DNA of 64,000 nucleotides from Lepus europaeus (taxonomy: Eukaryota; Chordata; Mammalia; Lagomorpha; Leporidae): positions 10,078,540 through 10,142,539 of the forward strand of contig NC_084831.1 of assembly GCF_033115175.1 (NCBI RefSeq). The letters run 5' to 3'. Of the stretch, positions 35,057 to 47,590 are shown in pieces. Position numbers and translations under genes: made by a program. The notes beneath the pieces are model-generated. The model did not search any database, was not told where the DNA came from, and worked only from the letters and a program-made list of their open reading frames with translations. Position 1 is the first letter of the stretch. Each line of letters starts with the position of its first letter.

Positions 35057-35489
35057 GTATCCTACAGTCCTTGGGTCATTTGTGGGTCTGTAACCCCAGG
35101 CCAGCTTCCCCGGGACACCCCCACAGAGCCTCCCCTCCCCCACGATGCAGGGGTCCCTATGGGGGGCTGTGAGGTCGCAGGGAAGCCCCGAGAACATCTC
35201 CAGAGCAGGTATTTGGATGACCTTCTGCACCTGACCGTTGTACCCACGTGTCCGTGGCTCAGGGGTATTGGGCTTGTTCACGGCGCCCAGGTCTGAGCGA
35301 ACAAGCCCCCGAGGCTTCTGCCCTGGAGCCGTGGGGACCTCTGCAGGCTCAGCCACCCGGGCCAGGACCCGGCAGTGTCATCCGTGCCATCTGACTCACC
35401 TCTGTCCCGGCGCCTGCCCATGCAAGTGTTGGAAGGAGGGAAGGTGGAGGAAGGGAGGGAGGGTCAGCCTCCACTCGGGCTTCCTCCTG

Positions 35490-36430
35490 CAAATATTGAT
35501 GAGCTGATGAGCGCCTACTGTGTGCCGGGCGCACAGGTGCTGCAATACGGTGATGACCCAAGTCAGACCCGAGCCCTCCCATCATTAGGCTGGCAGTCTG
35601 CAGAAGGGAGCCTCCATATGCAAATAGTCATTTAGAAATTAAGAAAATGGCCCCTGACAAGAGTCACACGGGGCAACTGGGCCAGGGGCTTCCCTCTGTG
35701 AGCGCTGAGGGTGGGGTGGGAGGAGGAGGGATCCACTCCTTCCCTCCCCTCCCCCACACCACTGCTCCCCTCCAGGGTGGGCAGTGGGCTGGGGAAGAAC
35801 AGGGTCGGAAAATGCTTTTTCTGACCTGTTTGTCACCCTTGACCTTGGACCCTGAGGCCAGGAAGCCAAAGGGCCAGAGGTCAGCGTGGGCAGAACTGTA
35901 TCACAGCCAGGGGCTCAGCTTCCAGGGGAGGCGGGGGCCTTGGCCGGTTCACAGCAGCCGTGGTGCCCCACGAGACCCTGTGCTCAGCTGCAGGCCGTGA
36001 ACTCCAGCGTCAGGAGGCTCTGTCCTCCGCCCCATCGAAGCCGCTGTGTCCCCTGGGCTAGACCGTGACCGTGACCTCAGCCCCCCTCCTGGTCTTCCCA
36101 AAGAGTGGCGTTAGGGCAGCTGAGGGTCCTCACGGCTAGGAAAGAAAAGCAAAGGAAGAGGGGCAAGAGGAGGCTTCTTTGCTGTACATAGTAAGGAGGG
36201 CTTCTCGGAGGAGGTGGCATTTTCCCTGAGATTTGAATGCTGAGAAGTTGGCCAACAAGGAAATGAACTGTGGGGGGGGGGGGTGCACTGCAGTGCTGGG
36301 GTGGGAGACAGAAGGTGCTTCTGTGAAGAATCTGAGGGAGTCCCGTGAGGAAGGGGCTTGGTAGGAAGGGGGGTGTGGGGGAGGGGTGTGAGGTAAGCAC
36401 GGAGTCGGGCAGTGAATGGATGAGAGCAAG
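35490..36430 (+). repeat. L2 LINE remnant in two pieces
   Basis: 35490-35640: AATATTGATGAGCTGATGAGCGCCTACTGTGTGCCGGGC..AGCCCTCCCATC. 36060-36430: GGAGGGCTTCTCGGAGGAGGTGGCATTTTCCCTGAGATTTGAATGCTGAG. Between them, 35700-36060 is unassigned. Includes an 11-base G run near 36273. Confidence 0.6.
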
Positions 36431-36664
36431 CTGTCAGCGTTGAGAGAACCGAGAGGCTGCCGGGCCCCGGGGTGGTCAGGGAGCTTCCTGGGAGACGGCG
36501 GCTCCTCTTCCTCTCCGTCGCCATAGAAAGAGCTTCCACATGGTTACAGCGAGGCGGGGCGGGGGGCTTGCAGAGGGTCCACGGGGTCTGCGCAGGGTCT
36601 GCGGAGTTCACCGGGGCTCCCTAGGCCGCAGCATCGAAAGTGCCGGATAACGATGCAGGTGCTC

Positions 36665-36998
36665 GGGGTCAGCGCTGTGGCCCAGTGGGTGAAGCTGCCG
36701 CCTGTGGCTCTGGCATCTCATATGGGCACCAGTTCAAGTCCCGGCTGCTCCACTTCCAATCCAGCTCTCTGTTAATCCCCTGGGAAAGCAGCAGAGGATG
36801 GCCCAAGTCCTTGGGTCCCTGCATCTACCTGGGAGACCTAGGTAGCCTCCAGGCTCCTGGCTTCCACCTGGCCCAGCCCCTGCCATTGCAGCCATCAAGG
36901 AATGAACCAGTGGATGGAAGATCTCTCCACCCCCCACCCCAGCTCGTAACTCTTTCAAATAAATAATAAATAAATCTTCCTTAAAAAAAAAAAAAAAA
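36665..36998 (+). repeat. CSINE
   Basis: GGTCAGCGCTGTGGCCCAGTGGGTGAAGC head, CATCTCATATGGGCACCAGTTC body, and a TTTCAAATAAATAATAAATAAATC tail with a 17-base A-run. Confidence 0.9.
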
Positions 36999-37929
36999 AC
37001 TAACCCGGCTCACACAGGGGCTGGCCAAGGTCACACCCTGTGAACCATGTGGCAGGTGCACCTGGGGAGGAGGCGGGTGTGACATGGGGAGATGTCGGTG
37101 ATGTGGACCTCGTGGAGAAAGAACTGCTCCCACTGCCCGAGGAGGCAGGGAGAGAGCACGGTGCTCGATGAATGGTACCTGGGGGTAGAAACCCCACAGG
37201 TGAGCACAAGTGTCAACGCCAAGGCATCGCCCAGGGGAACCAGCGCCCCCGCTCCTGTCCCCGGGGTTCCTTCCACCCACACACGCTGGCTTCGTCATCC
37301 TCGTGTTCATCTCTGGAAGCAAAGACACGCCATGGTCACCGGCACAGCAAGGGAATCGGGGATGTGGTTCAGCCATGGGGGGAAGGAAGCCGCGCTGTCA
37401 CACTCCATCACCAACTTCCCCTGATCAAAGCGAGAGGCAGAAGCCGGGAGGTCAGCGCAAGCCAGGGAGGAGCTCCCACGGGCTGCCAGTCCCCGTGCCC
37501 TCTCTCCCCGGCGGCTGTGCGGCCAGCGTGCCGTGCAGTCCGGGGTCCGGCAGATCAAACCGAAGCATCATCCGGGTCCTGCAGCTTCTGGTCGGCAGAT
37601 CGGGGCTGAGGACGGGAAGCTGAAAACTGTGGGTTTGGGAAGTCGTGGATGGACACGAGGAAGCCGAGGGGGCCTTGCTGCGTTGGGAGAAGGGACGGGA
37701 GCCTGCGGGCCTGCAACAGCACCTGCAGCTCACAGGGAGCAGCAGGGCCGTGCAGGGGTGCAGGTGCACGTGCACACGCAGGGGTGCAGGACTGGCAGGC
37801 AGGCCCGGGGGAAAAGCAGTGTTGGGAGAGGCTGGCTGGTGCTCCCAGCTCAGCGTCAGCTCCCAAAGCCTCAGACAGGGCAGGGGCTTAGCGCCCAGAG
37901 CGTGACACCTGGTGGCTTCTCGTAGCTCT

Positions 37930-38170
37930 TCGTTGGACGAATGACCCTGTATCCTCATCCCCCTAAAACCGCCTGGCAGCCGTCCATCCCGTGGGAAGAC
38001 CAGGCCCGCGGGCCCCTGCCAAAGCGACCACAAGCAGCACTTGAAATTCAGGACATCCGCGGCAGGCTCGTTTTTAAGTGGCTAATTGTGAACGGGCCGC
38101 GGATGGTGTTAACAATATCCAAACAGCCCTGGCAGGAAGAGCTCCCCAGCCCCGCAACCACGAGCGCGTC
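37930..38170. promoter_or_regulatory. Candidate conserved non-coding element
   Basis: Unique sequence with TTTTTAAGTGGCTAATTGTGAACGGGCC and GGTGTTAACAATATCC, the latter HNF1-like (GTTAAC). No repeat similarity. Regulatory role is inference. Confidence 0.25.
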
Positions 38171-40404
38171 CCAGAATGGCCCGTGTGTGAGCATCCTCAC
38201 GGCATCTGCCAGATTGTCCCCCGAGCCCGAGCAAGGCACACAAGGCCGCCAACTGCTCTGGACCCCTCCCCAGATGCTGGTTTGCAGCCAATCACTGTCA
38301 CCCGAGGCTCAGCTCTGTTCCCTGAGGGGCCATCACCGGGAACCCCCGAGCAGGTGTGCCGAATGAAAGGCTCAGGGACCCAAAGACCTCTGTGCCAAGG
38401 TCAGGAACGTGGAATGTTCCGCCAGGTCAGGTTCACAGATGTAGCCAGCAAGGCAGGTGGCCAAAAGCAAGGGTCAGGGAGCCTGGGGCCTCCGGGCCGC
38501 AGCCACGCCTGGTGATGTGTCCCCTCTGGTCCCCTCCTGCTGACAGAGGCCACAGCCCTCCCCGCCTGCGTTTCGCAGGAGATATGCCGCTGGTTGAGAC
38601 TGTGAACCTGCAGCTGGGCCCTGAGCGAGGACTTGAGTGATGAAGTCCCCGGCCGTGGCTTCCGGTTCTGCACGTGGGATTTAGGGGCCAAGCCCCTGCC
38701 TCACGTCCTAGCTGGGCCCTGGCTCTGCACAGGTGGCTGTCCTCAGGCACCCGAGAAGACTCAGAGAGGAGATCGGCGTTTGTAGCCAAGATCGTGAAGC
38801 CCCTCCCCTTCCATTTGCTGCCCCAGGCTCCCCTCCCTCCGCTGTCTCCTCCCTAGGGTCCTCAGCCTTTAGCGGAAGGGCAGTGGCTGTAGGCAGGGGA
38901 GCCTTGTGCTCTGACTGGTCGTGCCTGTCAGTAGAGAGCGGACAGAGGTGGAGCCACACGGCCACGTGAGAATGGCTGTGGCTCACGCCACGGTAGTGGC
39001 ACCTGGGGCACAAGACGCTGGCGCACTCAAGAACTGCTTGGAGGTGAGGCCCACAGGACACAGCAGGAGATGCCCCCCAGGCGGCGCACGGCCCAGGCGG
39101 GGTCGGGAGGGCTGTGAGCCCCGTGCCCGTGCCGCTGCCCTCAGGGGTGACCAGGGTGCCTCCTCTGTCTGTCTAGCAGGAGTCCAGAGTCAGGGGCTGA
39201 CATGTTTAAGGAGACACTGGGAGGCCCCTCTCTTCCGGGGGGACTGCGAGGGTCTCCAGCAGGGGCCAGGCACTTTGCGCTACTAAAGCCGACACAGGAA
39301 ATGTGCAAGGTGCGCAGGCACACATGGTGGGGGCCACCCCCCAGCTCCTTAGGGACACGCGGGGCCCGGCAACGGGTGACGCCCCTGGCGAGGTGACGCC
39401 CCTGGCAGCCGCGTGCATGCATTGCAAAACACCACTTCCCCGGGTCCGGGCTGGGGGCAGGCGAGCTCCGAAGACGCACTGTGACGGACAGGAGGCTTCG
39501 CGGGTGCAAAGATTCCTCTGGTCTGACAACTGCAATTTTTAAAGTTTCCGTGCTGCTTCCAAGGAGCGACTCATGTATAGCTGGGGCCAGGAAAATACAG
39601 GTCCTCTGGCCAGCTGGGCAGACGTTTGGGAAATGGCGCCGTGGCGGTGAGAGCAGTGGGCGGCAGGCCCAGGCCCCGGCAGGAAGGTGAGGCCAGGGAG
39701 GCCCAGGTGAGCCGGGCACAGCCGGGCCCTCGGAACGGACGGCGCCCGGTGTTCTGTGGTTCTTGCTGTAGTTTTCCAGAAGCTACACAAAACGATAAAT
39801 AAGCCTTCACCCCGCCCCCTCCACGTCTCTGAACGCTGGTCTCTCCAGTCATCCACGAAGGACACTGGATATGGAAAAAAACAGAAAAAGACAAAAAAAG
39901 CACCAGGCCCACAGCATCTCCACGCTTGTCACCTCAAACGCTGGTCCGAGACCCGGTTTTTCAGGGCAAGCGATTGGGATGTGGTGCATTTTGTGCAGTG
40001 GCCCTGGGACCAGACAAGCAGCAGCCACGATGCCCACGCCCCTGCACGTGGGCACCCAGGGGCCCTGGAGGCCGGGCAGGCAGCCTGCTCCAGGCAGGTA
40101 CCCAGGCTACTGCTCTCCGCCGGGTGCCCCGCCTTGGGCTTGGCCGTGGGTGGGGCACTTGGGAGACCCCAGTGCACCTGCCAGATGGGCAGAGACACAG
40201 GCGAGAATGGGAGCCTGGGGTCCACTCTGTTGTCCCTGTGGCTAAAGCACGGGATGGCCGGGGATGGCTTGACCGGCTCGCCACACCGCCCCTCTCTGGC
40301 ACAGGCTTCATAACTTTGCTTTATAAATCGATTTGGAAACTTTCCATTAGAAACCAGGCTGAGTCTGACCACTCACAGTCCCCCTCCTCTGACATCGAGA
40401 AGTG

Positions 40405-40560
40405 CGGTGTACTGAATGCTAATTCTGTAGCAGGCATGTGTTCACTCACTTAGCAGGGAGAGGGAGGCGTCATTGTTCCATTTTACAGATAGGGCAAATA
40501 AAGCCCGGGCAATGCTAAGTACACTGCTGAAGGTCACACAGCTAGGGCAAGAGCCTGCCC
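40405..40560 (-). repeat. MIR, antisense
   Basis: CATTGTTCCATTTTACAGATAGGGCAAATAAAGCCCGGGC..CTGAAGGTCACACAGCTAGGGC. Confidence 0.75.
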
Positions 40561-40619
40561 CGGGCTCCTCCTGAGCAAGTTGGCTGGAGGTTGACTGGTC
40601 ACCTGGTCGGGTAGTTGGG

Positions 40620-40780
40620 TGGTTAGCGCGGCTGGTCCGGCAGCATCACAGAATTGTTAGAGGCCTGATTTTGAGCTGTCACAACCAAGTCCCGACCTCA
40701 GCTCAGCCACTTCCTCGTTGCGTGGCCTCCCCGCAGGTGCCTCGTTCTTCCTCATTTACAAAAGGGGCTTAGCACTTCCC
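40620..40780 (+). repeat. MIR, sense, close to an antisense MIR
   Basis: CTCAGCTCAGCCACTTCCTCGTTGCGTGGCCTCC..CCTCATTTACAAAAGGGGCTTAGCAC. Faces the antisense copy at 40405. Confidence 0.65.
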
Positions 40781-41369
40781 CCTCCCCCCACAGGGTCTGC
40801 ACTGGGGATCGGAGGAGGGAAACACATCTAAAAACCTGGCACCGGATGGGTGCCAAGCAAGTGCCGTAATGCTGAGCTTTGGCCGTGGGCACGGCTCTGT
40901 GAAGCAGCTCCCACGGCAGAGACACCTGCTCCGGGGCGGCAGTCCCCAGGCCTGTCCCTGCCAGCTCCCCGGGCAGCAGCCCAGCCAGGCTCGCGTGCTG
41001 CCTGTCGCGTCCCCAGCTGGAGAGGCCGCGGCTCAGGTCCCTCCACCAGGTGCAAACTGAGTTATTTCCCAGCGTCTGGGATGGGGACCTCTTCCTTCCT
41101 GGTCCCCAGGGCGGCTCTTCTCTGTGGCACAGGAAAGGCATGCTGGGAAGAGAGACTCCGGCTGGCTTGTCTCGAAGGCACCTGGGAATGACCCACCCAC
41201 CTTGGAGACGAGCCCCTGCAGCCCACACCCGGCACATCGTCCAGAGCCCACTAGCCCACGTTAGAAACAAGCATAGGCCAGCACTATACCAGCATTTCAA
41301 CAGAAACCGCCCAGCACATGGGCTCAGCTCGCTGCCCAGTGCCCAATGAACCTGAACGTGAACGGTGAA

Positions 41370-41625
41370 TGATTCAGCAGCACAGAGGGTTAGGTCGCAG
41401 CTCGTGGCACCTGCGTCACCTCCGAGGGCCAGTCTGAGTCCCAGCTGCTCCACTCCTACCCAGTGGCAGCCACACGGGAGACCCGGATGGAGTTCCAGGC
41501 TCCTGGCTTTGGCCTGACCCAGCTCCTGCTGTTGTGGCCATCTGGGGAGTGAACCAGCAAGTGGAAAATCTCTCCCTCTCTCTCTTTGGGACTCTGCCTT
41601 TCAAATAAATAAAAATAAATCTTGA
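41370..41625 (+). repeat. CSINE, diverged
   Basis: TTCAGCAGCACAGAGGGTTAGG head, GAGTCCCAGCTGCTCCACTCC body and a CTTTCAAATAAATAAAAATAAATC tail. Followed directly by a GA-rich patch. Confidence 0.75.
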
Positions 41626-41848
41626 AGAGAGAGAGAGGGAGAGAGAGGTGGGGGAGTGGAGGAAGGGAGGCAGATAAGGAAAATGAAATGCTCTGGACAC
41701 AAAGACGCAGGCGTCATGAGGTTTCTGCCCGGCCTGCCCTCATCTGCTCCCGGAAGCCGTGTCCTCTGAGCTGGAGTGGAAGCGGAAAGAGCAAGGGCTC
41801 AAATGAGACGGCGACAAGGATGCTCCAGGCCGGCACAGAGTCCTGAGA

Positions 41849-41905
41849 CATTTTTAAAGATTTATGTATTTATTTGAAAGTCAATGTTACATAGAGAGAG
41901 AGGAG

Positions 41906-41961
<56 letters not shown>

Positions 41962-42216
41962 CTTCCATCTGCTGGTTCACTCCCCAGTTGGCTGCAACGG
42001 CCGGAGCTGTGCCCATCCGCAGCCAGGAGCCAGGAGCTTCTTCCTGGTCTCCCACATGGGTGCAGGGGCCCAAGGACTTGGGCCATCTTCTACTGCTTTC
42101 CCAGGCCATAGCAGAGAGCTGGATTGGAAGTGGAGCAGCCAGGACTCAAACTGGCACAGATGGGACGCTGGAGCCACAGCCGGTGGCTTCACCCACTGTG
42201 CCACAGCGCCAGCCCT
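41849..42216 (-). repeat. CSINE, antisense, with GA tract and 9-bp target duplication
   Basis: Flanked by GTCCTGAGA at 41840-41848 and 42217-42225. Contains a GA tract at about 41911-41959 and ends CCCACTGTGCCACAGCGCCAGCCC. Confidence 0.93.
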
Positions 42217-42599
42217 GTCCTGAGATATCGAAGAGCCTGAGGGGGTGGCCAGGGGCTCCAGAGAGGCATGTTGTGGGGGGGCACCTGCTCAGCTGTTTCT
42301 CGATGGCCTCCCCCACCCCCCGCCCCGGCTTTCACCAGTGCAGAGAGGCCTTTGCTGTGCCAGGCTGGGCTAGGACTGCAATGTGTAGCTTCTGGGCGCT
42401 GGCTGTGCTGGCACAGTGCGGGCGCCTCCCCCGTCGGCAGCCCTCTTCTGCGGTCACAGGCCCTCTGCCTCCACGGGTTCCTGCCACCTGCTGATGGCAT
42501 CTGGTCTCCGTGCGTGCCTCTGACACTGTCGCTGCTACTGCATCTTGTGCCCTGTCCAGACGGCCTCGCTCGCATCTCTGCCGTTCTGGGTTGCGCCTG

Positions 42600-42795
42600 T
42601 CACAGGCCGGACCGCCTACTGTCTCTGCTCGGGAGACTGCAATGCTCTTGGCCTAACGAGACCCCTCTGTATCCCCAGGACCCCTTCTCTGCTGGTCCCC
42701 TCTGGGCCAGGGCCACGTCGTCCACACCCTCACTTTCTCCCACCACACTTCATGCCGCTTTGTATGCAGTTGGCGCTTAATAAATGCATGGTGCA
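42600..42795 (+). repeat. L2 3'-end fragment
   Basis: TGCAGTTGGCGCTTAATAAATGCATGG at the right end is the characteristic L2 terminus. The upstream part is weakly similar. Confidence 0.55.
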
Positions 42796-42886
42796 TGCAT
42801 GCCCAACCCTGGCCTTATTCCAGCCACTCAGACCCTGGCACCCAGAGCAACGCTGAGGCCTGGGGCTGCCCAGACTGGCTGCGCCG

Positions 42887-42900
42887 CCCCCCCCCCCCCC
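42887..42900. repeat. Poly-C run (14 C)
   Basis: C14 directly preceding AGTCTTCC. A similar C-run lies at 49579-49589. Confidence 0.85.
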
Positions 42901-43299
42901 AGTCTTCCTTGACCATCAGCCTGAGTGGCCGCCCCGCTGTCTGCTTTCCCAAGAGTGCCATCGAGAGGCTGCTCCGAGTCCTTCTCAGTCACCCGGGGGA
43001 CTCCATCCGCAGGGCCAGCACCGAGGAAGCCCCCGCTGTGCAGCTGTCCCGTGCACTCTCAGAAGCTGAGCCAAGACCCTGGTCCCACCCACTGGGGTGC
43101 CAACAGCACCGGCCTCCCCAGCTGTCCCAACCACACTGTCCCCCCACCATGGCCCAGGGTCCCCTGGGCGGGAACTGCCCCTTGGTTGAGAATCACTGGG
43201 AGCTGGCGCTTATCTCACAAGGTTCGGGATGGGAGAGGCTGTGACTTTAGCCTTGGGGAGGCTGTCTGAGGGAGGGGTGGGCACAAAAGCAAGAGGAGC

Positions 43300-43538
43300 G
43301 GGGACAGGCAGTTACGCCGCAGCTCGGGACCCCGTGTCCCGTCTCGGAGGGCTGCATTCAAGTCCCGGCCGCAACCCCGCTGCCAGCTTCCCGCTCATGT
43401 GCGCCCCCGGGAGGCAGCAGGTGACAGCTCAAGGAGTGAGTGCCCGCCACCCACGTGGGCGACCTGGGTGGAGCTCCAGGCTCCTGGCTTGGGCTTGGCT
43501 CAGCCCTGGCTGCTGTGGGCATTTGTGGAGTAAGCCAG

Positions 43539-43593
<55 letters not shown>

Positions 43594-43620
43594 GCATTCC
43601 AAATAAACCAGTAAATACAA
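43300..43620 (+). repeat. CSINE, diverged
   Basis: CAGTTACGCCGCAGCTCGG head, CATTCAAGTCCCGGCCGC, CTGCCAGCTTCCCGCTCATG, a (CT)n run at 43548-43593 and an AAATAAACCAGTAAATAC tail. Confidence 0.7.
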
Positions 43621-44099
43621 GTGAGGGAAGGCCAAGCATGGTCAACGCCCCTGCCCCGCCAGTCGCTGCGGGGCAGAAGGTGTGGCCCAGCTCCTGTTAG
43701 CTCTTGAGGTCTTTATATTTTTCCCATTAGATGCCAGAAATGCTGACTTTGATGTGAGTTCTGACTCTCCCATGTTGGCAGCTCACGCACATTGTTAAAA
43801 CCACTGCGGGAAAAACAACACGTATGGGCGAGCCAAGCTCGGGCTTCCAGCTGCCAGCTCTGCCACCTTGCCGGCAGCCCCACAGCAGCCCCGAGTCCGC
43901 GCCTCCCAGGGGTTTGTGTCCCTGGCACCCTGGACAAGCCCTGTCCGGGCCAGGCCTCCGAACTGGGCAGGCAGCCCGTGCCCACGTGGCCACCCCCACC
44001 CGCTTCTGAAGTCCAGTGCCAAGAAGTGGGCGGGATCTAAATTCCCAAAGGGAGAGAGAGAGCGAGAGCACGGGAAGTCCCCCCAGGAGGCAGCTCAGG

Positions 44100-44290
44100 A
44101 AGATGGAGTCTTGTCCAGCTCTGACGCTGACTTGCTGTGTGGCCTTGGAGAGCCGCTGCCCCTCTCAGGGCTGTGGAGGGCTCATCAGGGAAGACGGGGA
44201 GGCTGAGCGCCAGCTCTCCGTGTCCCTGGGACTGCGTGGTGGCACTGAGTCCTGGCTGGCTTGCCCAATGCCCGGCACACACTCTTTACC
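44100..44290 (+). repeat. MIR, diverged
   Basis: GAGTCTTGTCCAGCTCTGACGCTGACTTGCTGTGTGGCCTTGGAGAGCC..CCCCTCTCAGGGCTGTGG and CAATGCCCGGCACACACTC. Confidence 0.55.
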
Positions 44291-44897
44291 CCAGGCTGAC
44301 CCGGACAGGGACGAGCCGGCTCCACCTCCCTGCTCCGGCACTTTTCATTTCTTACTAGAGCTTGGGTCATGCTCCAGGCAATTAGATTATTAGGGACCAG
44401 AGGCTGCTTCAAGGCTGAACCCCCCCTCCGCCCTGGTCGCTTGGCCTCCTGCTGGTGCCAATGGCAAAACTCTGGATCAGTGGGACAGGGAGGTCCCCCT
44501 GCCAGCCGGCCCTCGGGGCCACAGGACAGCTCTGGTGGACAGCCTGCCCGGCCTGTCCGGAACCCCTGCCTGTTTCCCAGGGGGCTCTGCAGCTGCCAGG
44601 AGCCTTGGTGAGGCCAATAGGAAGGAAAGGGGCGTGGCCATCTTTAGGCCACACCCCTAATTCTATAGGTGAGGGCCAGGGGAGAGGAAGTGTCCCCACA
44701 GGTCACCCAGCCACAGAACACCCACATCTGAGCCCCTGCCCAGGGCCCCTTCCCACCTGCTGCAGAGGGGGCTCCCAGGAGGGCGCACTGGCAACGTGCC
44801 CCGGACAGACGGGCAGACGGGCAGACGGATGGACCACAAAAACATCTAAAGATCTGAAACCTGGGGTGTATATTGGCATAGGATAAAAACGTGGCAG

Positions 44898-45246
44898 GGG
44901 CCAGCGTTGTGGCACAGGGGGTTGAGCCACTGTCTGCGACTCTGGCATCCCATGTGAGTGCCAGTTCATGTCCCAGGTGCTCCACTTCCAAGCCAGCTCC
45001 TTGCTAACATGCGTGCCTGCCTGGGACAGCCAAGGATGGCCCAAGTCCTTGGGCCCCTGCACCCATATGGGAGACTCAAGTGAGGCTGCTGGCTCCTGGC
45101 TTCGACCTGGCGCAGCCCCAGCCATTGTGGCCATTTGGGGAGTGAATCGGTGGATGAAAGATTTTTTCTCTCTCTCCCTCCCTCTCTTTCTCTCTCTCTC
45201 TGTAGCTCTGCCTTTCAAATAAATAAATGTAATCTTAAAAAAAAAG
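44898..45246 (+). repeat. CSINE, nearly full length
   Basis: GGGGCCAGCGTTGTGGCACAGGGGGTTGAGCC head, CATCCCATGTGAGTGCCAGTTC body and a TTTCAAATAAATAAATGTAATCTT tail. No clear target duplication. Confidence 0.9.
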
Positions 45247-45339
45247 TTAGCAACTAGCTTTTAGAAAGCTTTTTTTAAATAGAGTTCTAGGAAACAAAAG
45301 AACATTCACAGGCCAGGTGAAGCCCTTAGGGCCACCAGG

Positions 45340-45430
45340 TCACAACCTTTGCTTGCCTTGCTCTTAACCTCAGTATACTCAGCTTTAAAATGGGTTTGAG
45401 ATTAGCAACCACGTCAGATAGGGCGGTGAG
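45340..45430 (+). repeat. MIR, 3' part
   Basis: CTTAACCTCAGTATACTCAGCTTTAAAATGGGTTTGAGATTAGC. Confidence 0.55.
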
Positions 45431-47414
45431 AAATCACAGGAGACAGCGCGCCGAGGGCTTGCGGTGCCGACGGCTGCACAGCAGCCCCGAGCTGTTGCTA
45501 TGGGCTCACACGCGAGATGCTGTTCTTGGGCGAAACAGGAAGGGGCTGGAGCCAGAGCAGGGGCTCGCTGAGGTCAACGCGGGGCGCGAGGACAGAGCAT
45601 GTGCGCAAGTGCACGGCGTGTCCCCGGCGCTGTGGGCTTGTTCTTCACCCCAGGAGTCCCCACGCACGGCCTCCGCTGCGCCAGGGGCAGAGACACACAT
45701 TCCACTCTCAAAGGTCAAGGGTAAAGACGAGAACACAGTCCCGCTTGCTTGCTAAGGGGCCCGTCAGGGGGCAGGTGCCCAGCCCCCCTCCAACGAATCT
45801 GCCTCCCGGAGCAGGTTCCAAAAATACCCAAAGGACAGTCGTGGGAAAAGAACGCAGGACCAGTTCTGATTGGGCCCCTGGGGACTGAGCTAGTGCCTGC
45901 CGGCTGCCTCGCTCCCTGGCCTGGACCCACGCAGACCCCTCCCCACCTCCCTGGGGGCCCCCGTGGCCCTGGACGCCCCGGTCTGCCTGTGCCGTGGAGG
46001 GCTGGGTTGGGACGAGGGCCGTTCGCGCTCTGCCTTTAGGGCCTTGGAAGCCGGGAGTGGCTCCGGCCGCTGTGCCTGGGTCCTGGTGGGCAGAGGGGCA
46101 CAGCCGGTGACTGCCGAGAAAGCAGCCGTGCGCATGTGCGGACAGGTGGCCTGCTGGCCCCAGAGGGCCCCGGAGTGTGGGCTGTCGGGGCAGAGGAGGG
46201 GCGTTACGTAACTGTGACGCCCCCACCCCGCACCGCGACCCTGCCTGGTCCTCGGCTTCCCCAGCCCCACCTCTAATTCAGGAACGGCTGGGGGCGGTGA
46301 GACCCTGCGCCTCCCCACACGCAGCAGTCAGTCCTCCCGATCCCTGGGTTTGCTGTGTGTCCCCATGGGAAGTGTCTAAGCCTCTCAGAGGAGGAAAGCC
46401 AGCCCCATCCTCCAACAATGGAACCCACCCCGGTGTGGGGCACCTGAGCCCTCCCTGCAGGAGGCAACCAGGTTTCCCATGAAAAGCTCGCGCCTGATGG
46501 CACAGTGTCCAACGTGCCCTGGCCACTGGGGAGCACTTTGAGCCTTCAGGGAACCCGCCAGGCCGGCGTCTCAAGGCCCCATCACTCACCTGGCAAGAAT
46601 CCGGAAGCAGGCAGGCCTTGGGGTCATTTTGTCTCCTTGGGGCGGTGAGTGGCAGAGGCTCAGCACAGCGCCGGTGGCAGGGTGACAGGGTGACAGGCAC
46701 CCCTGCTCCGGGAGTGGGGACCCAAGTCACCATGTGCTAGTGTGTGTCCTTTCTCACCTGGACGTCCACTAGGACCATGAGCACCCCACACTCGGGGGTC
46801 TGCTCTCCCCTCCCCCCCGCCACATACAGGGCTCCTGGCGGAGGCCAAGGGCAAACTGACGGAGTAAAAGGACCAGCAGGCAAAGGAAGGATCCTAGGAC
46901 GGGCCTGTTATCCGTGGGCCCGGCGCTCCACGCTTCTGTGGGTTTTCCACCCAGAACAATCCTCGGGGGGTGGGCAGGCAGCCTCAGCCCCCTCTTACAC
47001 CTGGAGAGACAGGCCCGGGGGTGGCCAGCCTTGTCCCAGCCTGGCTGCGCCCCCAGACCCTCGGCCTCACCACAGCCTGCCAGCTCCATCAGCTACCCGT
47101 GGGCACCCTGGCAGGAGCCGCTCTGTGCCCTGCCCGGCCTGGAAGTAGGGAGGGGGAGAGGGGCGCAGGCCAGCAGGGAGCAGCCGAGCAGAGAGCAGGA
47201 ATGGCAGGACTTCGGGGCGTGGCCCTGGGTCCTCCCGGCTCCACGTGCGCACAGGCACACCGCAGGTGCCGGCGGCCGCAGACTCCAGCGGCTGAGCTCT
47301 GGGGCACGGCTGGGGCACTGTCAGTGTGTGTTGAGTCAGCGGATGAATAAGCAAAGACAGACTTGGTTAAAGTACTGGGGGAAGAATACTAATTATTATT
47401 ATGGTACTCACGCC

Positions 47415-47590
47415 ATAGTAGTGAATAGACAGGCTCTGGGGCCCCAGCCACCTGTGTTTGAACCCAGCTTCTACGACCTGCGTGACCTGGGACAACATCC
47501 TGAACCGCTCCGTGCGCATAATCACCATATTTACAGAGTCTGCCTGGGCAACATGTGTGAGGCAGGTTATCTGATATAACGAATAACCCC
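47415..47590 (+). repeat. MIR
   Basis: GTGAATAGACAGGCTCTGGGGCCCCAGCCACCTGTGTTTGAACCCAGC..CTGCGTGACCTGGGACAACATCCTGAACC. Covers most of the MIR length. Confidence 0.75.

Larger units (their letters stand above)
29046..41369. other. Gene-free G+C-rich region
   Basis: Outside listed features, 29046-31267, 31546-32023, 32218-32624, 33216-33907, 34521-34989, 35057-35489, 36999-37929, 38171-40404 and 40781-41369 have no recognised exon. 30330-30480 is an A+T-rich unique patch (TTATTATCTTCAAAGCACG, GGCTAATTTTAACGCAATCG) in GC-rich surroundings. CpG is scattered but there is no true island. Confidence 0.55.

Noticed and set aside
45431-46160. Possible second CpG island
   Set aside because: CpG is raised but patchy, well below the density at 53 kb, and no exon or donor was recognised.
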